Assembly (NCBI GenBank): GCA_001920085.1
Contig: MNJC01000072.1
Span: 1-28,262, forward strand
Source: Actinobacteria bacterium 13_1_20CM_4_69_9
GTDB taxonomy: Bacteria; Actinomycetota; Thermoleophilia; Gaiellales; Gaiellaceae
DNA: 28,262 bases
Direction: 5' to 3'
The position numbers were made by a program, and so were the translations under genes. The notes under the pieces were generated by a model. That model worked only from the letters and a program-made list of their open reading frames with translations, made no database searches and was not told where the DNA came from. Position 1 is the first letter of the stretch; each line of letters begins with the position of its first letter. Positions 1 to 7,916 of the stretch are shown here, in pieces.

Positions 1-241
1 CTCGCGCGGGCCGCGTCCGGCGACGCGCGGCAACCCTGCAAACCTGACGGCACGCGAGGTCGAAGTGCTCGGGCTCGTCGCCGAAGGGCTGCGCAACGCC
101 GACATCGCCCGGCAGCTGTTTCTGTCGGAGAAGACCGTCGACCATCACGTGTCCGCGATCCTGCGCAAGCTCGACGTTCGGACGCGCGGCGAGGCCGGGG
201 CCGCCGGCACGCGACTGGGCCTGGTCTCGGCGCCAACCTAG
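1..241 (+). CDS. LuxR-family transcriptional regulator, C-terminal HTH (5' partial)
   Basis: Only the C-terminal end of the gene lies in the window; frame 2 is open from the left edge to a TAG at 239-241. It encodes about 79 residues containing a complete LuxR/GerE helix-turn-helix: the entry LTAREVEVL, then GLRNADIARQLF, then the recognition-helix stretch SEKTVDHHVSAILRKL. The preceding RGPRPATRGNPANLT linker resembles the C-terminus of large ATPase-LuxR (MalT/LAL-like) regulators, from memory of that family. The DNA-binding domain would act in the cytoplasm on promoters that cannot be named here. No start or sensory domain is visible, so the signal it senses is unknown. It does not obviously belong to the polysaccharide locus that begins at 964. 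HTH identity is very secure; subfamily is inference. Confidence 0.93.
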   Translation, partial: SRGPRPATRGNPANLTAREVEVLGLVAEGLRNADIARQLFLSEKTVDHHVSAILRKLDVRTRGEAGAAGTRLGLVSAPT

Positions 242-252
242 GGAGTTCTCCC
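241..252. promoter_or_regulatory. Short perfect dyad GGGAG-TT-CTCCC
   Basis: A 5-bp inverted repeat with a 2-bp centre starts at the last base of the LuxR stop codon and lies 41 bp before the DUF4242 start. The loop is too small for a good terminator hairpin and no T-tract follows, so an operator is a more natural reading. Function is not established. Confidence 0.25.
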
Positions 253-276
253 GATGTAAGGGACGCGCGGCGCTCG

Positions 277-282
277 TAACGT
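277..282 (+). promoter_or_regulatory. Candidate -10 box TAACGT for the DUF4242 gene
   Basis: TAACGT fits TANNNT and ends 10 bp before the ATG at 293, so a start about 7 bp downstream would leave a leader of only a few bases. No convincing -35 is seen. Confidence 0.35.
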
Positions 283-292
283 CGAGTGCGAG

Positions 293-550
293 ATGCCGCG
301 ATACATCGTCGAACGGATCCTGGAGGACGGATGGCCCGTTTCCGGCGACGACTGCCGCGGCGTGCTGCAACGCAACACGGACGAGGGCGTGACGTGGATC
401 CAGTCGTACGTCAGCGAAGACGGGACGACTGCCTTCTGCCTCTACGAGGCGCCGACGCCTGAGGCGATCCGGAAGACGGGAGCGCGCAACTCGCTGCCGG
501 TCGATCGCATCACGCAGGTGCGCGTCCTCGATCCGTACTTCTACCGCTGA
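293..550 (+). CDS. DUF4242 domain protein (SCO4226-like)
   Basis: This 85-residue protein is the full length expected for a stand-alone DUF4242 protein. Recognisable parts are the opening MPRYIVER, the central NTDEGVTWIQSYVSEDGTT, the CLYEAPTPEAIR stretch and the terminal RITQVRVLDPYFYR. It is a small ferredoxin-like alpha/beta fold. The Streptomyces homologue SCO4226 is known to bind nickel, but whether this copy binds metal is inference. The ATG at 293 starts the conserved MPRYIVE segment and is the natural start. The stop at 548-550 is followed at once by GGAGGA and the next ATG at 560, so the two genes probably share a transcript. It has no visible link to polysaccharide synthesis. Confidence 0.88.
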   Translation: MPRYIVERILEDGWPVSGDDCRGVLQRNTDEGVTWIQSYVSEDGTTAFCLYEAPTPEAIRKTGARNSLPVDRITQVRVLDPYFYR

Positions 551-559
551 GGAGGACAG

Positions 560-967
560 ATGAGCAGAAACCGTTTCATCGCGCTCGCCGCGCTGCTGAT
601 CGTGGTCGCCGGGACCGCCGTGGGTGTCGCGCTGAGTGCGACCGGCGCGGACCCCGCCGTCGCCGCCGCGCGTCGCGCCACGTCCAAGTACCAACGCCTC
701 GACGTGGCCATCTCGGGCCGCTACGACTTGCTCGTCGACGCGAACAAGATCGCCTGCATCGACCTGCCCGGAACGGGCGGGATGGGCATCCACTTCGTCA
801 ACGGCGGGCTGGTCGGCGATGCGGCGGTGGTCGCCGGCAAGCCGGAGGCGCTGGTGTATGCGCCGCAGAAGAACGGGCAGATGAAGCTCGCGGCGCTCGA
901 GTACGTGGTGATCAAGAGCGTGTTCGTACCGTGGAACCCGAAGGTCTCGTGCGCAGGATCGCGCTAG
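560..967 (+). CDS. Small exported protein, probably internally deleted
   Basis: The gene encodes 135 residues behind a strong GGAGGA ribosome site (551-556). Residues 1-27 form a signal peptide or N-terminal anchor: a basic MSRNR start, then a hydrophobic run through AALLIVVAGTAVGVAL. The exported part has RATSKYQRLDVA, then DLLVDANKIACIDLPG, then GGMGIHFVNGGLVGD, then EALVYAPQKNGQMKLAALEYVV. It ends abruptly in WNPKVSC. From memory, related actinobacterial secreted proteins have about 45-50 further residues between the EYVV strand and the final WNP-VSC motif, including a Phe-Gly-rich stretch and an HAW/WKHNP segment. Those are absent here, and VIKSVFVPWNP joins the two ends in frame. Function is unknown. 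Its TAG overlaps the stop of the convergent glycosyltransferase gene in the tetranucleotide CTAG. Confidence 0.72.
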   Translation: MSRNRFIALAALLIVVAGTAVGVALSATGADPAVAAARRATSKYQRLDVAISGRYDLLVDANKIACIDLPGTGGMGIHFVNGGLVGDAAVVAGKPEALVYAPQKNGQMKLAALEYVVIKSVFVPWNPKVSCAGSR

Positions 968-2178
968 CCCGCGGACGCGAGTAGCGAGCGGTACAGGCGG
1001 TCGACGTCGTCGATCAGACGGGCGACTGCATAGCGGGGCAGGACGCGTTCGCGCCCTGCCCCGCCCATCCGCTCGCGTAGAGCCGGATCGCGCGCCAGCC
1101 GCGCCAGACGGTCCGCCAGGTCGTCCGTGGCCCCAGGATCGACCAGGAAGCCGTCCTGGCCCTCCTGGACGACGTCGGGGACGCCGCCGACACGAGTGGC
1201 GACGACCGGCCGCCCGGCCGCCAGCGCCTCGATCGCGCTGACGGGCGTCCCCTCGTTGGACGAGGGCAGCACGAGGGCGTCGAAGGCGGCGTAGAAGGGC
1301 GCCACGTCCTCCTGGTAGCCGAGGAAGAGCGTGTCCCGGATGACGCCGAGCTCGTGGGCTCGCCGCTCGAGCTCCGGCCGATCGGGCCCGTCTCCGACCA
1401 TGCAGAGCACGGCGTCGACGCCGTCGTCCCGCAGCCGCCTGAAGGCGACGAGGACGTCGTCGGTGCGCTTCACCGCCGTCATCCGGCCGATCCAGCCGAC
1501 GGCGAAGCGATCGGAGGCGATTCCGAGATAGCGCCGGCTCTCGGCGCGGCCGTTTTGCTCCGCCGCGACACGCTCGTCGAGCTCGATGCCCAGCCGGATG
1601 ACGACAAAGCGCTCGGGCGGCGCGACGCCGAGCGCGACCAGGTCGTCCCGCACCTGTGGGCTCACGGCGATGAGCGCCGTCGTTCGCGCAGCGAGCCATC
1701 GCTCGAGCAGCCGGAAGAGCCCCGAGCGGAGCGGCCCGAAGTAGCCGCGCAGAACGTGCCCGTGGAACGTGTGCACGACGATCGGCGGCGCGCGCCTGCC
1801 GGCGAGCAGCGCCGCGACGCGGCCGACCGTGCCGGCCTTCGCGGTGTGCGTGTGCAGGATGTCCGGCCGCTCGCGCCGGATCAGGCGTGCGAGCCGCAGC
1901 GTCGCGACGAGGTCGCGCAGCGGTGAGATCTCCCGTCCGAGCTCGTCGATCCGCACGACGTCGACGTCGCGCGCGTCGGCGACGAACGACATCGAGTCCT
2001 CGCCGCGTGCGAGCGTGCCCGCGACGAGCGTCGTGTCGTAGCCGCGCTCGCGCAGCCCGGCCGTCAGGTACGAGACGTGCAGCGCCGGCCCGCCCATGTT
2101 GAGCCGGGCGATGACGCGCAGGATCTTGATGCGGTCTTTCGTCCGTGGCGGGCTCACGTCGCGGTCAGACTCGGGCAA
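964..2178 (-). CDS. GT4-family glycosyltransferase
   Basis: This 404-residue GT-B enzyme would transfer a nucleotide-activated sugar to a lipid-linked glycan at the inner membrane face. The N-terminal acceptor domain has RLNMGGPALHVSYL near residue 28 and HTHTAKAG near 110. The C-terminal donor domain has GWIGRMTAVKR, GDGPDRPELERRA, and the retaining GT4 glutamate pair EX7E in SNEGTPVSAIEALAAGRPVV, followed by GGVPDVV. Length is normal and complete. The start shown is a TTG with GAGG about 6 bp upstream, overlapping the epimerase stop by 14 bp. A GTG at 2157, just past that stop, would give 397 residues. It is the last gene of the minus-strand unit ligase-epimerase-GT4. Donor and acceptor sugars cannot be read from sequence. 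Confidence 0.92.
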   Translation of the reverse strand: MPESDRDVSPPRTKDRIKILRVIARLNMGGPALHVSYLTAGLRERGYDTTLVAGTLARGEDSMSFVADARDVDVVRIDELGREISPLRDLVATLRLARLIRRERPDILHTHTAKAGTVGRVAALLAGRRAPPIVVHTFHGHVLRGYFGPLRSGLFRLLERWLAARTTALIAVSPQVRDDLVALGVAPPERFVVIRLGIELDERVAAEQNGRAESRRYLGIASDRFAVGWIGRMTAVKRTDDVLVAFRRLRDDGVDAVLCMVGDGPDRPELERRAHELGVIRDTLFLGYQEDVAPFYAAFDALVLPSSNEGTPVSAIEALAAGRPVVATRVGGVPDVVQEGQDGFLVDPGATDDLADRLARLARDPALRERMGGAGRERVLPRYAVARLIDDVDRLYRSLLASAG

Positions 2179-3103
2179 CGATCGCCTCGGCCGTCAGCTC
2201 GAGCCCGGCCGCCAGGTCGACCTGCGGCTCGTAGCCGAGGATCTCGCGCGCGGCGGCGATGTCCGCCCACGAGTCGCGAATGTCTCCCGGCCGCGGCGGC
2301 TCGAAGCGCTTCTCGACGGGCTTGCCGAGAATGACTCCGATCGTCTCCGCAACGTGGTTGACGCTCGCCGGCGAGCCGGCGGCGATGTTGAACGCGCGCC
2401 CGTTCGCGCCGGACGCCTCCGCCGCGCGGATCGTCGCGTCGACGACGTTCGCGACGTAGGTGAAGTCCCGCGACTGCTCGCCGTCGCCGTAGATCGTGAT
2501 CGGCTCGCCCGCGTCGATCGCCGCGATGAAGAGCGGCACCGCTGCGGCGTATTGCGACTGCGGGCTCTGTCGTGGCCCGAAGACGTTGAAGTAGCGCAGC
2601 ACCACCGCCTCGAAGGAGTGGTACACGCGGCTGAAGCTGATGCAGTAGCGCTCGGCCGCCAGCTTCGTGACGCCGTAGGGGGAGATCGGGTCGGTCGGGG
2701 TCGACTCGGACGTCGGCAGGCTCGGGCTAGTCCCGTAGACGGACGTCGACGACGAGAAGACGACGCGACGCACGCCCTCGTCGCGCGCCGCGAGCAGGAC
2801 ATTGAGCGTGCCCTCCACGTTGACCGCGTTCGACGTGAGCGGGTCCTGGACCGAGCGCGGCACCGAGCCGAGCGCGCCGAGGTGGTAGACGACCTCCACG
2901 CCACGGGTCGCGGCATGCACGCGCTCGTACGAGCGCAGCTCGCCCTCGACGACCTCGACGTCGAGCCCCTCGAGGTTGGCGCGATTGCCCGTGGAGAAGT
3001 TGTCGAGGACCCGCACCTCGTCCCCGCGCTCGACGAGCGCGTGTACGAGGTTCGAGCCGATGAAGCCGGCGCCGCCGGTGACGAGGGCCTTCACGCGTCC
3101 CAT
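2165..3103 (-). CDS. NAD-dependent nucleotide-sugar epimerase (extended SDR)
   Basis: The protein (about 312 residues) interconverts or modifies a UDP-sugar for the glycosyltransferases of the locus. It has the Rossmann motif GGAGFIGS close to the N-terminus, YHLGALGSVPRSV, the SSSTSVYG strand, the catalytic YGVTK (Tyr-X3-Lys), LRYFNVFGPRQSP, and YGDGEQSRDFTYV. These place it with UDP-glucose/UDP-GlcNAc 4-epimerases of the GalE/WbpP type; the exact substrate is not fixed. Two starts are possible: ATG at 3103 with AGGGA upstream, or GTG at 3094, which forms a GTGA overlap with the ligase stop and yields the usual VKALVTGG beginning. The GTGA form matches the coupling used throughout this locus. 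A much longer in-frame extension upstream is antisense noise over the ligase gene. Confidence 0.92.
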   Translation of the reverse strand: MGRVKALVTGGAGFIGSNLVHALVERGDEVRVLDNFSTGNRANLEGLDVEVVEGELRSYERVHAATRGVEVVYHLGALGSVPRSVQDPLTSNAVNVEGTLNVLLAARDEGVRRVVFSSSTSVYGTSPSLPTSESTPTDPISPYGVTKLAAERYCISFSRVYHSFEAVVLRYFNVFGPRQSPQSQYAAAVPLFIAAIDAGEPITIYGDGEQSRDFTYVANVVDATIRAAEASGANGRAFNIAAGSPASVNHVAETIGVILGKPVEKRFEPPRPGDIRDSWADIAAAREILGYEPQVDLAAGLELTAEAIVARV

Positions 3104-4359
3104 TTTCCCTGAGACGCCAAGGAACTCCTCTGGGCAGCGGCCGTCGCGGCGAGGCCGAAGCCCAGCCACATGAGCGCGTCCAGCGGGATCCCCGCCACGA
3201 GCCCCTGGCCCAGCCAGATGCCCATCGCCGCGAGCACGGAGAACGCGGCGACCGCGCCCGGCGGCGCGTTCGCGCCGACGGCGAGCACCAGCGCGATCGC
3301 GAACGGCGCGAGCCAGAGGACGATGCCGACGACGCCGAGGTCGGCCGCCGCCTGCACGAACGCGTTTTGCACGCCCCATTCGTGCTCGCGCGTCGGGAAA
3401 GCGAGCGGCGAGAGGTTCGGGAACTTCGCGTGCGCCGCCGGAAGCACCGGGTCGACCGTCGCGGGCTCGTTGGACGCCTGCCAGCCCGCGCCCGCGGCCG
3501 GGTGGTCGCGCCAGATCCGATAGCCGATGTACGCGAGCAGGGAGTGCTGCGAGTACGTCTCGATGTTGGACGTCTGGGTCTCGCGTCCCTTGAGGTGCAG
3601 GAAGCGCAGGAAGTGCTCGAAGTCGCCCGCGCGGAGGGTCAGCACGCCCGCCGCGACGAGCGCGACGCAGCCGCCGGTGATCGCGAAGTCCCGCAGCGCG
3701 AGCGACCGCCGGCGTGCGATCACGACGAGGAGCCCTGCGACGCCCGCAGCCGTCCCGATCAGCCCCGCCGTCGCACCGGCGAGCATCAGGCCGACGACGC
3801 CGCTCGCGATGCCGATCCACCCGACCGTGCGGCGTGCGAGCAAGACGGCCGCCAGCCCGATCGCGAGGGCGAACGCCGACAGCGCGGCGAAGTCGGAGTG
3901 ACCGAGAAACGAAGGCTGCCGCCGGCCGGCGGCCCAGGCATCGAGGATGTCGACGCCGAAGATCTGCAGCAGCCCGACGAACGTCGCGGCCACGCTCCAC
4001 GCGACGACGACGGCGGCGACGAGCTCCCACTGGTCGCGCCGGCGAAGGATGAGCGGCAGCGACACCGCGAGCAGCGCGTACTCCGCGAACTTGCCCGCGG
4101 TGACGAGGTGCGCCAGCGACTGCGAGCGCACGAAGATCCAGACGAGCAGCAGCGCGATCGTGACCCACAGCCAGAGCGCCGGGCGGAGCTGCCCGAAGCC
4201 GTTGCGCAATCCATCGCGGAGCGCGACGACGGCGACGACCACGACGGCGAGGTCGGACAGCTCGAGCCCGAGGTGCGTCGATCCGAGGGGAACGCGAACG
4301 CCCGGTTGGAACTTCACGTGCAGGAACAGAAACGGGATGGCCAGCGCCAGGGCGATCAC
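3091..4359 (-). CDS. O-antigen ligase / Wzy-like polymerase
   Basis: This 422-residue polytopic membrane protein is hydrophobic from residue 1 (MIALALAIPFLFLHV) and shows roughly ten to twelve membrane segments. A larger central extracytoplasmic loop carries EHFLRFLHLKGRETQTSNIE. The segment YIGYRIWRDHPAAGAGW is typical of the Wzy_C/O-antigen-ligase family, whose members move a lipid-linked glycan onto an acceptor or polymerise repeat units at the outer membrane face. GRRQPSFLGHSDFAALSAFAL is also a familiar family stretch. It starts at GTG 4359, with no ribosome site but a TAGACT -10 box 6 bp before it, suggesting a leaderless message. It leads the minus-strand unit and is 22 bp from the divergent flippase. 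Polymerase versus ligase cannot be decided from sequence. Confidence 0.88.
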   Translation of the reverse strand: MIALALAIPFLFLHVKFQPGVRVPLGSTHLGLELSDLAVVVVAVVALRDGLRNGFGQLRPALWLWVTIALLLVWIFVRSQSLAHLVTAGKFAEYALLAVSLPLILRRRDQWELVAAVVVAWSVAATFVGLLQIFGVDILDAWAAGRRQPSFLGHSDFAALSAFALAIGLAAVLLARRTVGWIGIASGVVGLMLAGATAGLIGTAAGVAGLLVVIARRRSLALRDFAITGGCVALVAAGVLTLRAGDFEHFLRFLHLKGRETQTSNIETYSQHSLLAYIGYRIWRDHPAAGAGWQASNEPATVDPVLPAAHAKFPNLSPLAFPTREHEWGVQNAFVQAAADLGVVGIVLWLAPFAIALVLAVGANAPPGAVAAFSVLAAMGIWLGQGLVAGIPLDALMWLGFGLAATAAAQRSSLASQGKWDA

Positions 4360-4365
4360 CCAGCG

Positions 4366-4375
4366 AGTCTAGGCT
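4366..4375. promoter_or_regulatory. Symmetric bidirectional promoter, two overlapping -10 boxes
   Basis: AGTCTAGGCT is symmetric at 8 of 10 positions around the central CTAG. On the plus strand TAGGCT (4370-4375) ends 6 bp before ATG 4382. On the minus strand TAGACT (4371 to 4366) ends 6 bp before GTG 4359. Both fit the TANNNT box of actinobacterial leaderless promoters, and neither gene has a ribosome site. No clear -35 is visible for either direction. Confidence 0.68.
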
Positions 4376-4381
4376 TCCCCC

Positions 4382-5680
4382 ATGCGCTCTCGGCTCTTCT
4401 GGCGCCGGTCGGCTGCCGCCGCCGGGACCTACGCATCCGCCGCGCTCGGCTTCGCCGCAACGGTCGTCGCACTGCATGTCTTCTCGACGGAGACGTTCGG
4501 TCTCTACGCGCTCGTGCTCGCGATGACCGCGTTCGTACAAAGCCTGCTCGACCTCACCGTGGAAGAGGCGCTCGTCAAGTTCGGCTTCCGCTACACGACG
4601 CGCGAAGACTGGGGCAGGTTGCGCCGGCTCTTCGAGAGCGCGATCGCGTTCAAGCTCGCCGGCGGCGTGCTCGCGACGGCGCTGCTGCTCCTGATCGCGC
4701 CATTCGCGAACACGCTACTGCACAAGCACGGCCTGACCACCCCGCTGCTGATCGGCGCGTTCATCCCGCTCGCGCAATGCACCGAGAACGTCGGCGGCGT
4801 CGCGATCGTGCTGCGCGGCCGCTACGACATCCGCGCGTTCTTCCTCTTCGTGTCGATGGCGCTGCGGTTCACGGCGATCGCCGTCTTCGCCTCACACGGG
4901 CTCAGCGAGACGATCGCGGCGATGGTCGTCGCGCAGGTCATCGCGACCACCGCGATCAGCGCCGCTGGCTGGGCCGCCTTCCGTCGCTTCCCGCAGCATG
5001 CGTCGGTGTCGCTGGCGGAGGAACGGCGCGACATCCTGTCCTTCGTCGGCCAGTCGACCGCCGCGACGGCCGTCATCTCGCTGACTGCGCCGCTCTCCCT
5101 GCTCGTGCTCGGTCGCGTATCGTCGACCACGGAGGTCGCGTACTACCGCGCGGCGATGTCGCCGCAGCAGGCGTTCGCCGTCGTGTCCGCGCCCGCACGT
5201 CTGATCCTGCTGACGGAACAGACGCGCGATTGGGAGCGCGGCACACGCGACGCCGTCTTCGCCGGCATCAGCCGGTACATGTTGGGCATGGCCGCGCTCG
5301 CCGTCGTGATACTGCCGCCGCTGCTCGTCTTCACGCCGGAGCTGGCGAAGCTGCTCTTCTCCGCCAAGAACGTCGGCGCCGTCGACGCGACGCGCATCGT
5401 CATCGTCGCCGGCGCCCTGCGGATGGTCTACGGCTGGACGAAGTCGTTTCCCGTTTCGATCGGGCGACCGGCGCTGCGCATCTGGACGCACGGCGTCGAG
5501 CTGCTCGTGCTGATCCCGCTCGTGGCGATCCTCGGGAAGGAGTGGGGCGCGACCGGCGCGGCGTCGGCGGTGCTCGCATCGAGCGTCGCATTCTGCGTCT
5601 GCTGGACGTTCCTGTTCCTGCGCATCCGCCGTGAGCCCGCGCCGGCCGGTGCCACCTTCGTCGAGGCAGCTCTGCCGTGA
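4382..5680 (+). CDS. Polysaccharide flippase (Wzx-like, MOP superfamily)
   Basis: The protein has 432 residues with about twelve hydrophobic segments and a short basic N-terminus (MRSRLFWRRS), the usual form of Wzx/RfbX flippases that turn lipid-linked repeat units across the cytoplasmic membrane. Family-type features are FSTETFGLYALVLAMTAFVQ after the first helix, VEEALVKFGFRYTTRE at the first loop, and LLVLGRVSSTTEVAYYRAAM in the second half. The C-terminus is hydrophobic followed by RIRREPAPAG. Translation appears to start at a leaderless ATG behind TAGGCT. The stop TGA overlaps the next GTG as GTGA, so it is translationally coupled to the GT4 gene at 5677. A second flippase lies at the right end of the window. 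Confidence 0.9.
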   Translation: MRSRLFWRRSAAAAGTYASAALGFAATVVALHVFSTETFGLYALVLAMTAFVQSLLDLTVEEALVKFGFRYTTREDWGRLRRLFESAIAFKLAGGVLATALLLLIAPFANTLLHKHGLTTPLLIGAFIPLAQCTENVGGVAIVLRGRYDIRAFFLFVSMALRFTAIAVFASHGLSETIAAMVVAQVIATTAISAAGWAAFRRFPQHASVSLAEERRDILSFVGQSTAATAVISLTAPLSLLVLGRVSSTTEVAYYRAAMSPQQAFAVVSAPARLILLTEQTRDWERGTRDAVFAGISRYMLGMAALAVVILPPLLVFTPELAKLLFSAKNVGAVDATRIVIVAGALRMVYGWTKSFPVSIGRPALRIWTHGVELLVLIPLVAILGKEWGATGAASAVLASSVAFCVCWTFLFLRIRREPAPAGATFVEAALP

Positions 5681-6810
5681 GGGCTCTGATCGTCTCGGGC
5701 ATCTGGCCGCCGGACGTCGGGGGGCCCGCGAGCCATGCGCCGGACGTGGCCCGCTTCCTCGCCGGCCGCGGCCACGACGTCGAGGTCGTCACGACGGCCG
5801 AGCGGGCCCCCGCGCCCGAGGACTATTCCGTGCGCTGGGTCTCGCGGTCGCTGCCGGTCGGCGTCCGGCACCTTCGGGGGGCGGCGCTCGTCCGGTCTCG
5901 TGCGCGCCGCGCCGACGTCGTCTACACGACGGGCATGTTCGGACGTAGCTCCGCCGGCGCGCTGGCGGCGCGCCGCCCGTACGTCGTCAAGCTCACCGCC
6001 GATCCCGCGTTCGAGCGCTCGCGCCGCCGGGGCCTGGTGGAGGGGGACGTCGACCAGTTCCAGGGCGGCGGAGGCGGCCCGCTCGGCTTCGCGCTCCGGC
6101 GCGCGCGCGACTTCGAGCTCCGCCGCGCGGCCTACGTCTACTGCCCGAGCGCGTATCTGCGCAAGCTCGTGCTCGGCTGGGGCATATCGCCGGACCGCGT
6201 CAGCGTCCTCCCGAACCCCGTTCCCGCTCTCCCGGCCCTGCCCGAGCGCGAACAGCTGCGGCGGGAGCTCGGCCTCAATGGGGCGACGCTCGCGTTCGCC
6301 GGCCGCCTGACGGCTCAGAAGTCGTTGACGCGCGCGCTCGACGCCGTGGCCGCCGCCGACGGCGTGCGGCTCGTCATCGCCGGTGACGGGCCCGACCGCG
6401 CCGCGCTCGAGCGCCACGCGGCCGACGTCGGCGTGGCCGACCGCGTCACGTTCCTCGGCGCGCAGCCGAGGCGGCGTGTCGTCGAGCTGTTTCGCGCCGC
6501 GGACGCCTCCATCCTGTCGTCGAGCTGGGAGAACTTCCCGCACACGGTGGTCGAAGCGCTCGCGGTCGGCACGCCGGTGCTCGCGATGGAAGCCGGGGGC
6601 GTCGCCGAGGTGGTGCGCGACGGTGTCAACGGCCTGCTCGTTCCGGCCGGCGACGGCGCCGCGCTCGGCGAGGCGGTGCGGCGGTACTTCGGAGACGCCG
6701 GGTTGCGCGAGCGGCTGCGCTCCGCCGCCGCGTCGTCGGTCGCCGCATACGCTCCGGAGCGGGTGTTCGGCGAGCTCGAGACGACGCTGCGCAGGGTCGC
6801 GAGCGCGTGA
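5677..6810 (+). CDS. GT4-family glycosyltransferase
   Basis: The protein is 377 residues and complete for GT4. The N-terminus MRALIVSGIWPPDVGGPASH is the classic acceptor-side opening of this family. The donor domain has LAFAGRLTAQKS, IAGDGPDRAALERHA, FLGAQPRRRVVELF, and the EX7E pair in SSSWENFPHTVVEALAVGTPVL, then GGVAEVV and GVNGLLVP. It is expected to be a cytoplasmic, membrane-associated retaining transferase. An acidic insertion (VEGDVDQFQGGGGG, near residue 125) lies between the two halves. The GTG start overlaps the flippase stop as GTGA and the stop overlaps the next GTG in the same way, so three genes form a tightly coupled block. Sugar specificity is unknown. Confidence 0.93.
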   Translation: MRALIVSGIWPPDVGGPASHAPDVARFLAGRGHDVEVVTTAERAPAPEDYSVRWVSRSLPVGVRHLRGAALVRSRARRADVVYTTGMFGRSSAGALAARRPYVVKLTADPAFERSRRRGLVEGDVDQFQGGGGGPLGFALRRARDFELRRAAYVYCPSAYLRKLVLGWGISPDRVSVLPNPVPALPALPEREQLRRELGLNGATLAFAGRLTAQKSLTRALDAVAAADGVRLVIAGDGPDRAALERHAADVGVADRVTFLGAQPRRRVVELFRAADASILSSSWENFPHTVVEALAVGTPVLAMEAGGVAEVVRDGVNGLLVPAGDGAALGEAVRRYFGDAGLRERLRSAAASSVAAYAPERVFGELETTLRRVASA

Positions 6811-7910
6811 AGCCGCGCGTGCTGTTCGTCTCGCGGCGTGTGCAGCTGCCGCTCTCTCCCAGCCTGCAGCGGAGGTGGGACGCCGTCGGGCGGGAGCTCG
6901 ACTACCGCGTGCTCGCCGGCGGCGACGGCCACGACGAGCGCTTCAACCTCGCCCGCGCGCTGCCTGCCTTCGACGGCCCGGCGTTCTTCGCCGCGCTGCC
7001 CGTCCGCATCGCCCGTGAGCTGCGCTCGTTCCGCCCGCACGCCGTGCTGGCGCAGGGAGCGCACGAGGCCGCTGCTGCTCTCGCGGGACGGAGGCTCGCG
7101 CGTGCGGACACCGCAGTGATCGCCGACCTGCACGGCGACTGGCGTGCGCCGACTCGTCTGTACGGCTCGCGGGTGCGGGCCGCGCTCAACCCGGTCGCCG
7201 ACCGCGTCGCACTGCGCGGCCTGCGGAACGCCGACGGCATCCGGACGATCACCGGCTACACGACGTCGCTCGTGCGCGAGCTCGGCCTCGAGCCGGCCGA
7301 CGAGTTTCCGGCCTACATGGACTTCGACTCGTTCCTGCAGGCGCCGCCGCAGCCGCTGCCCGAGCAGCCGCAGGCGCTGTTCGTCGGCGTCTTCGAGCGC
7401 TACAAGAACGTCGACGGCCTCGCCGACGCCTGGCGTCTCGCCGCGCCGCACGTGCCGAACGCGCACTTTCGCCTCGTCGGCGCGGGCACGCTCCGCCCGG
7501 TCGTCGAGCAGCTGCTGAGAGACGTCCCGGGACAGACGTCGTGGGACGAGCGGCTCACGCAGCCCGAGGTGTCGCTCGCGCTGGACGACGCGACCGCGCT
7601 GCTCCTGCCGTCGCGGTCCGAGGGGATGGGCCGCGTGATCGTGGAGGCGTTTTGCCGCGCCCGGCCGGTCGTCGCCACCCGCGTCGGCGGGATTCCCGAC
7701 CTGGTCGAGCACGACCGGAACGGCCTCCTCGTCGAGCCGGGAGACGCGCAGGCCCTCGCCGACGCGATCGTGCGGATTCTCAGCGACCGCGAGCTGGCAG
7801 AGCGGCTGTCGGCCGGCGCCCACGCGAGCGCGGACTTCTGGACGAGCTCTCCGGAAGAGTTCGCCTCCCGCGTCCGCGCGCTGGTCGAGCGGATCGCTGG
7901 GCTACGCTAG
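6807..7910 (+). CDS. GT4-family glycosyltransferase
   Basis: This 367-residue protein has a divergent N-terminal domain (MKPRVLFVSRRVQLPLSPS, then HAVLAQGAHEAAAALAG near residue 80). The donor domain is canonical: ALFVGVFERYKNVDGLADAW, FRLVGAGTLRPVVEQLL, PSRSEGMGRVIVEAFCRARP with the EX7E pair, GGIPDLVEHDRNGLLVEPGD. The segment VIADLHGDWRAPTRLYGSR near residue 105 resembles that seen in several actinobacterial GT4 enzymes. The GTG start is coupled by GTGA to the preceding GT4. Only 6 bp separate its stop from the deacetylase start at 7917, but a separate -10 box sits in this gene's last codons, so the downstream genes may also be transcribed on their own. Confidence 0.92.
   Translation: MKPRVLFVSRRVQLPLSPSLQRRWDAVGRELDYRVLAGGDGHDERFNLARALPAFDGPAFFAALPVRIARELRSFRPHAVLAQGAHEAAAALAGRRLARADTAVIADLHGDWRAPTRLYGSRVRAALNPVADRVALRGLRNADGIRTITGYTTSLVRELGLEPADEFPAYMDFDSFLQAPPQPLPEQPQALFVGVFERYKNVDGLADAWRLAAPHVPNAHFRLVGAGTLRPVVEQLLRDVPGQTSWDERLTQPEVSLALDDATALLLPSRSEGMGRVIVEAFCRARPVVATRVGGIPDLVEHDRNGLLVEPGDAQALADAIVRILSDRELAERLSAGAHASADFWTSSPEEFASRVRALVERIAGLR
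7903..7908 (+). promoter_or_regulatory. Candidate -10 box TACGCT for a leaderless deacetylase message
   Basis: TACGCT fits TANNNT and ends 8 bp before GTG 7917. No ribosome site precedes that GTG. The box lies inside the final codons of the upstream GT4 gene, so it would be an internal promoter. Confidence 0.4.
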
Positions 7911-7916
7911 CCACCG

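Noticed and set aside
2096..3112. Open frame of about 338 codons on the plus strand opposite the epimerase
   Set aside because: Composition is typical of the mirror of a GC-rich gene; the minus strand has full SDR motifs.
3367..5634. Very long open frame of about 755 codons on the plus strand
   Set aside because: It is Arg/Ala/Asp-rich, runs antisense to the ligase and out of frame with the flippase, and has no domain. High GC content makes such stop-free frames common.
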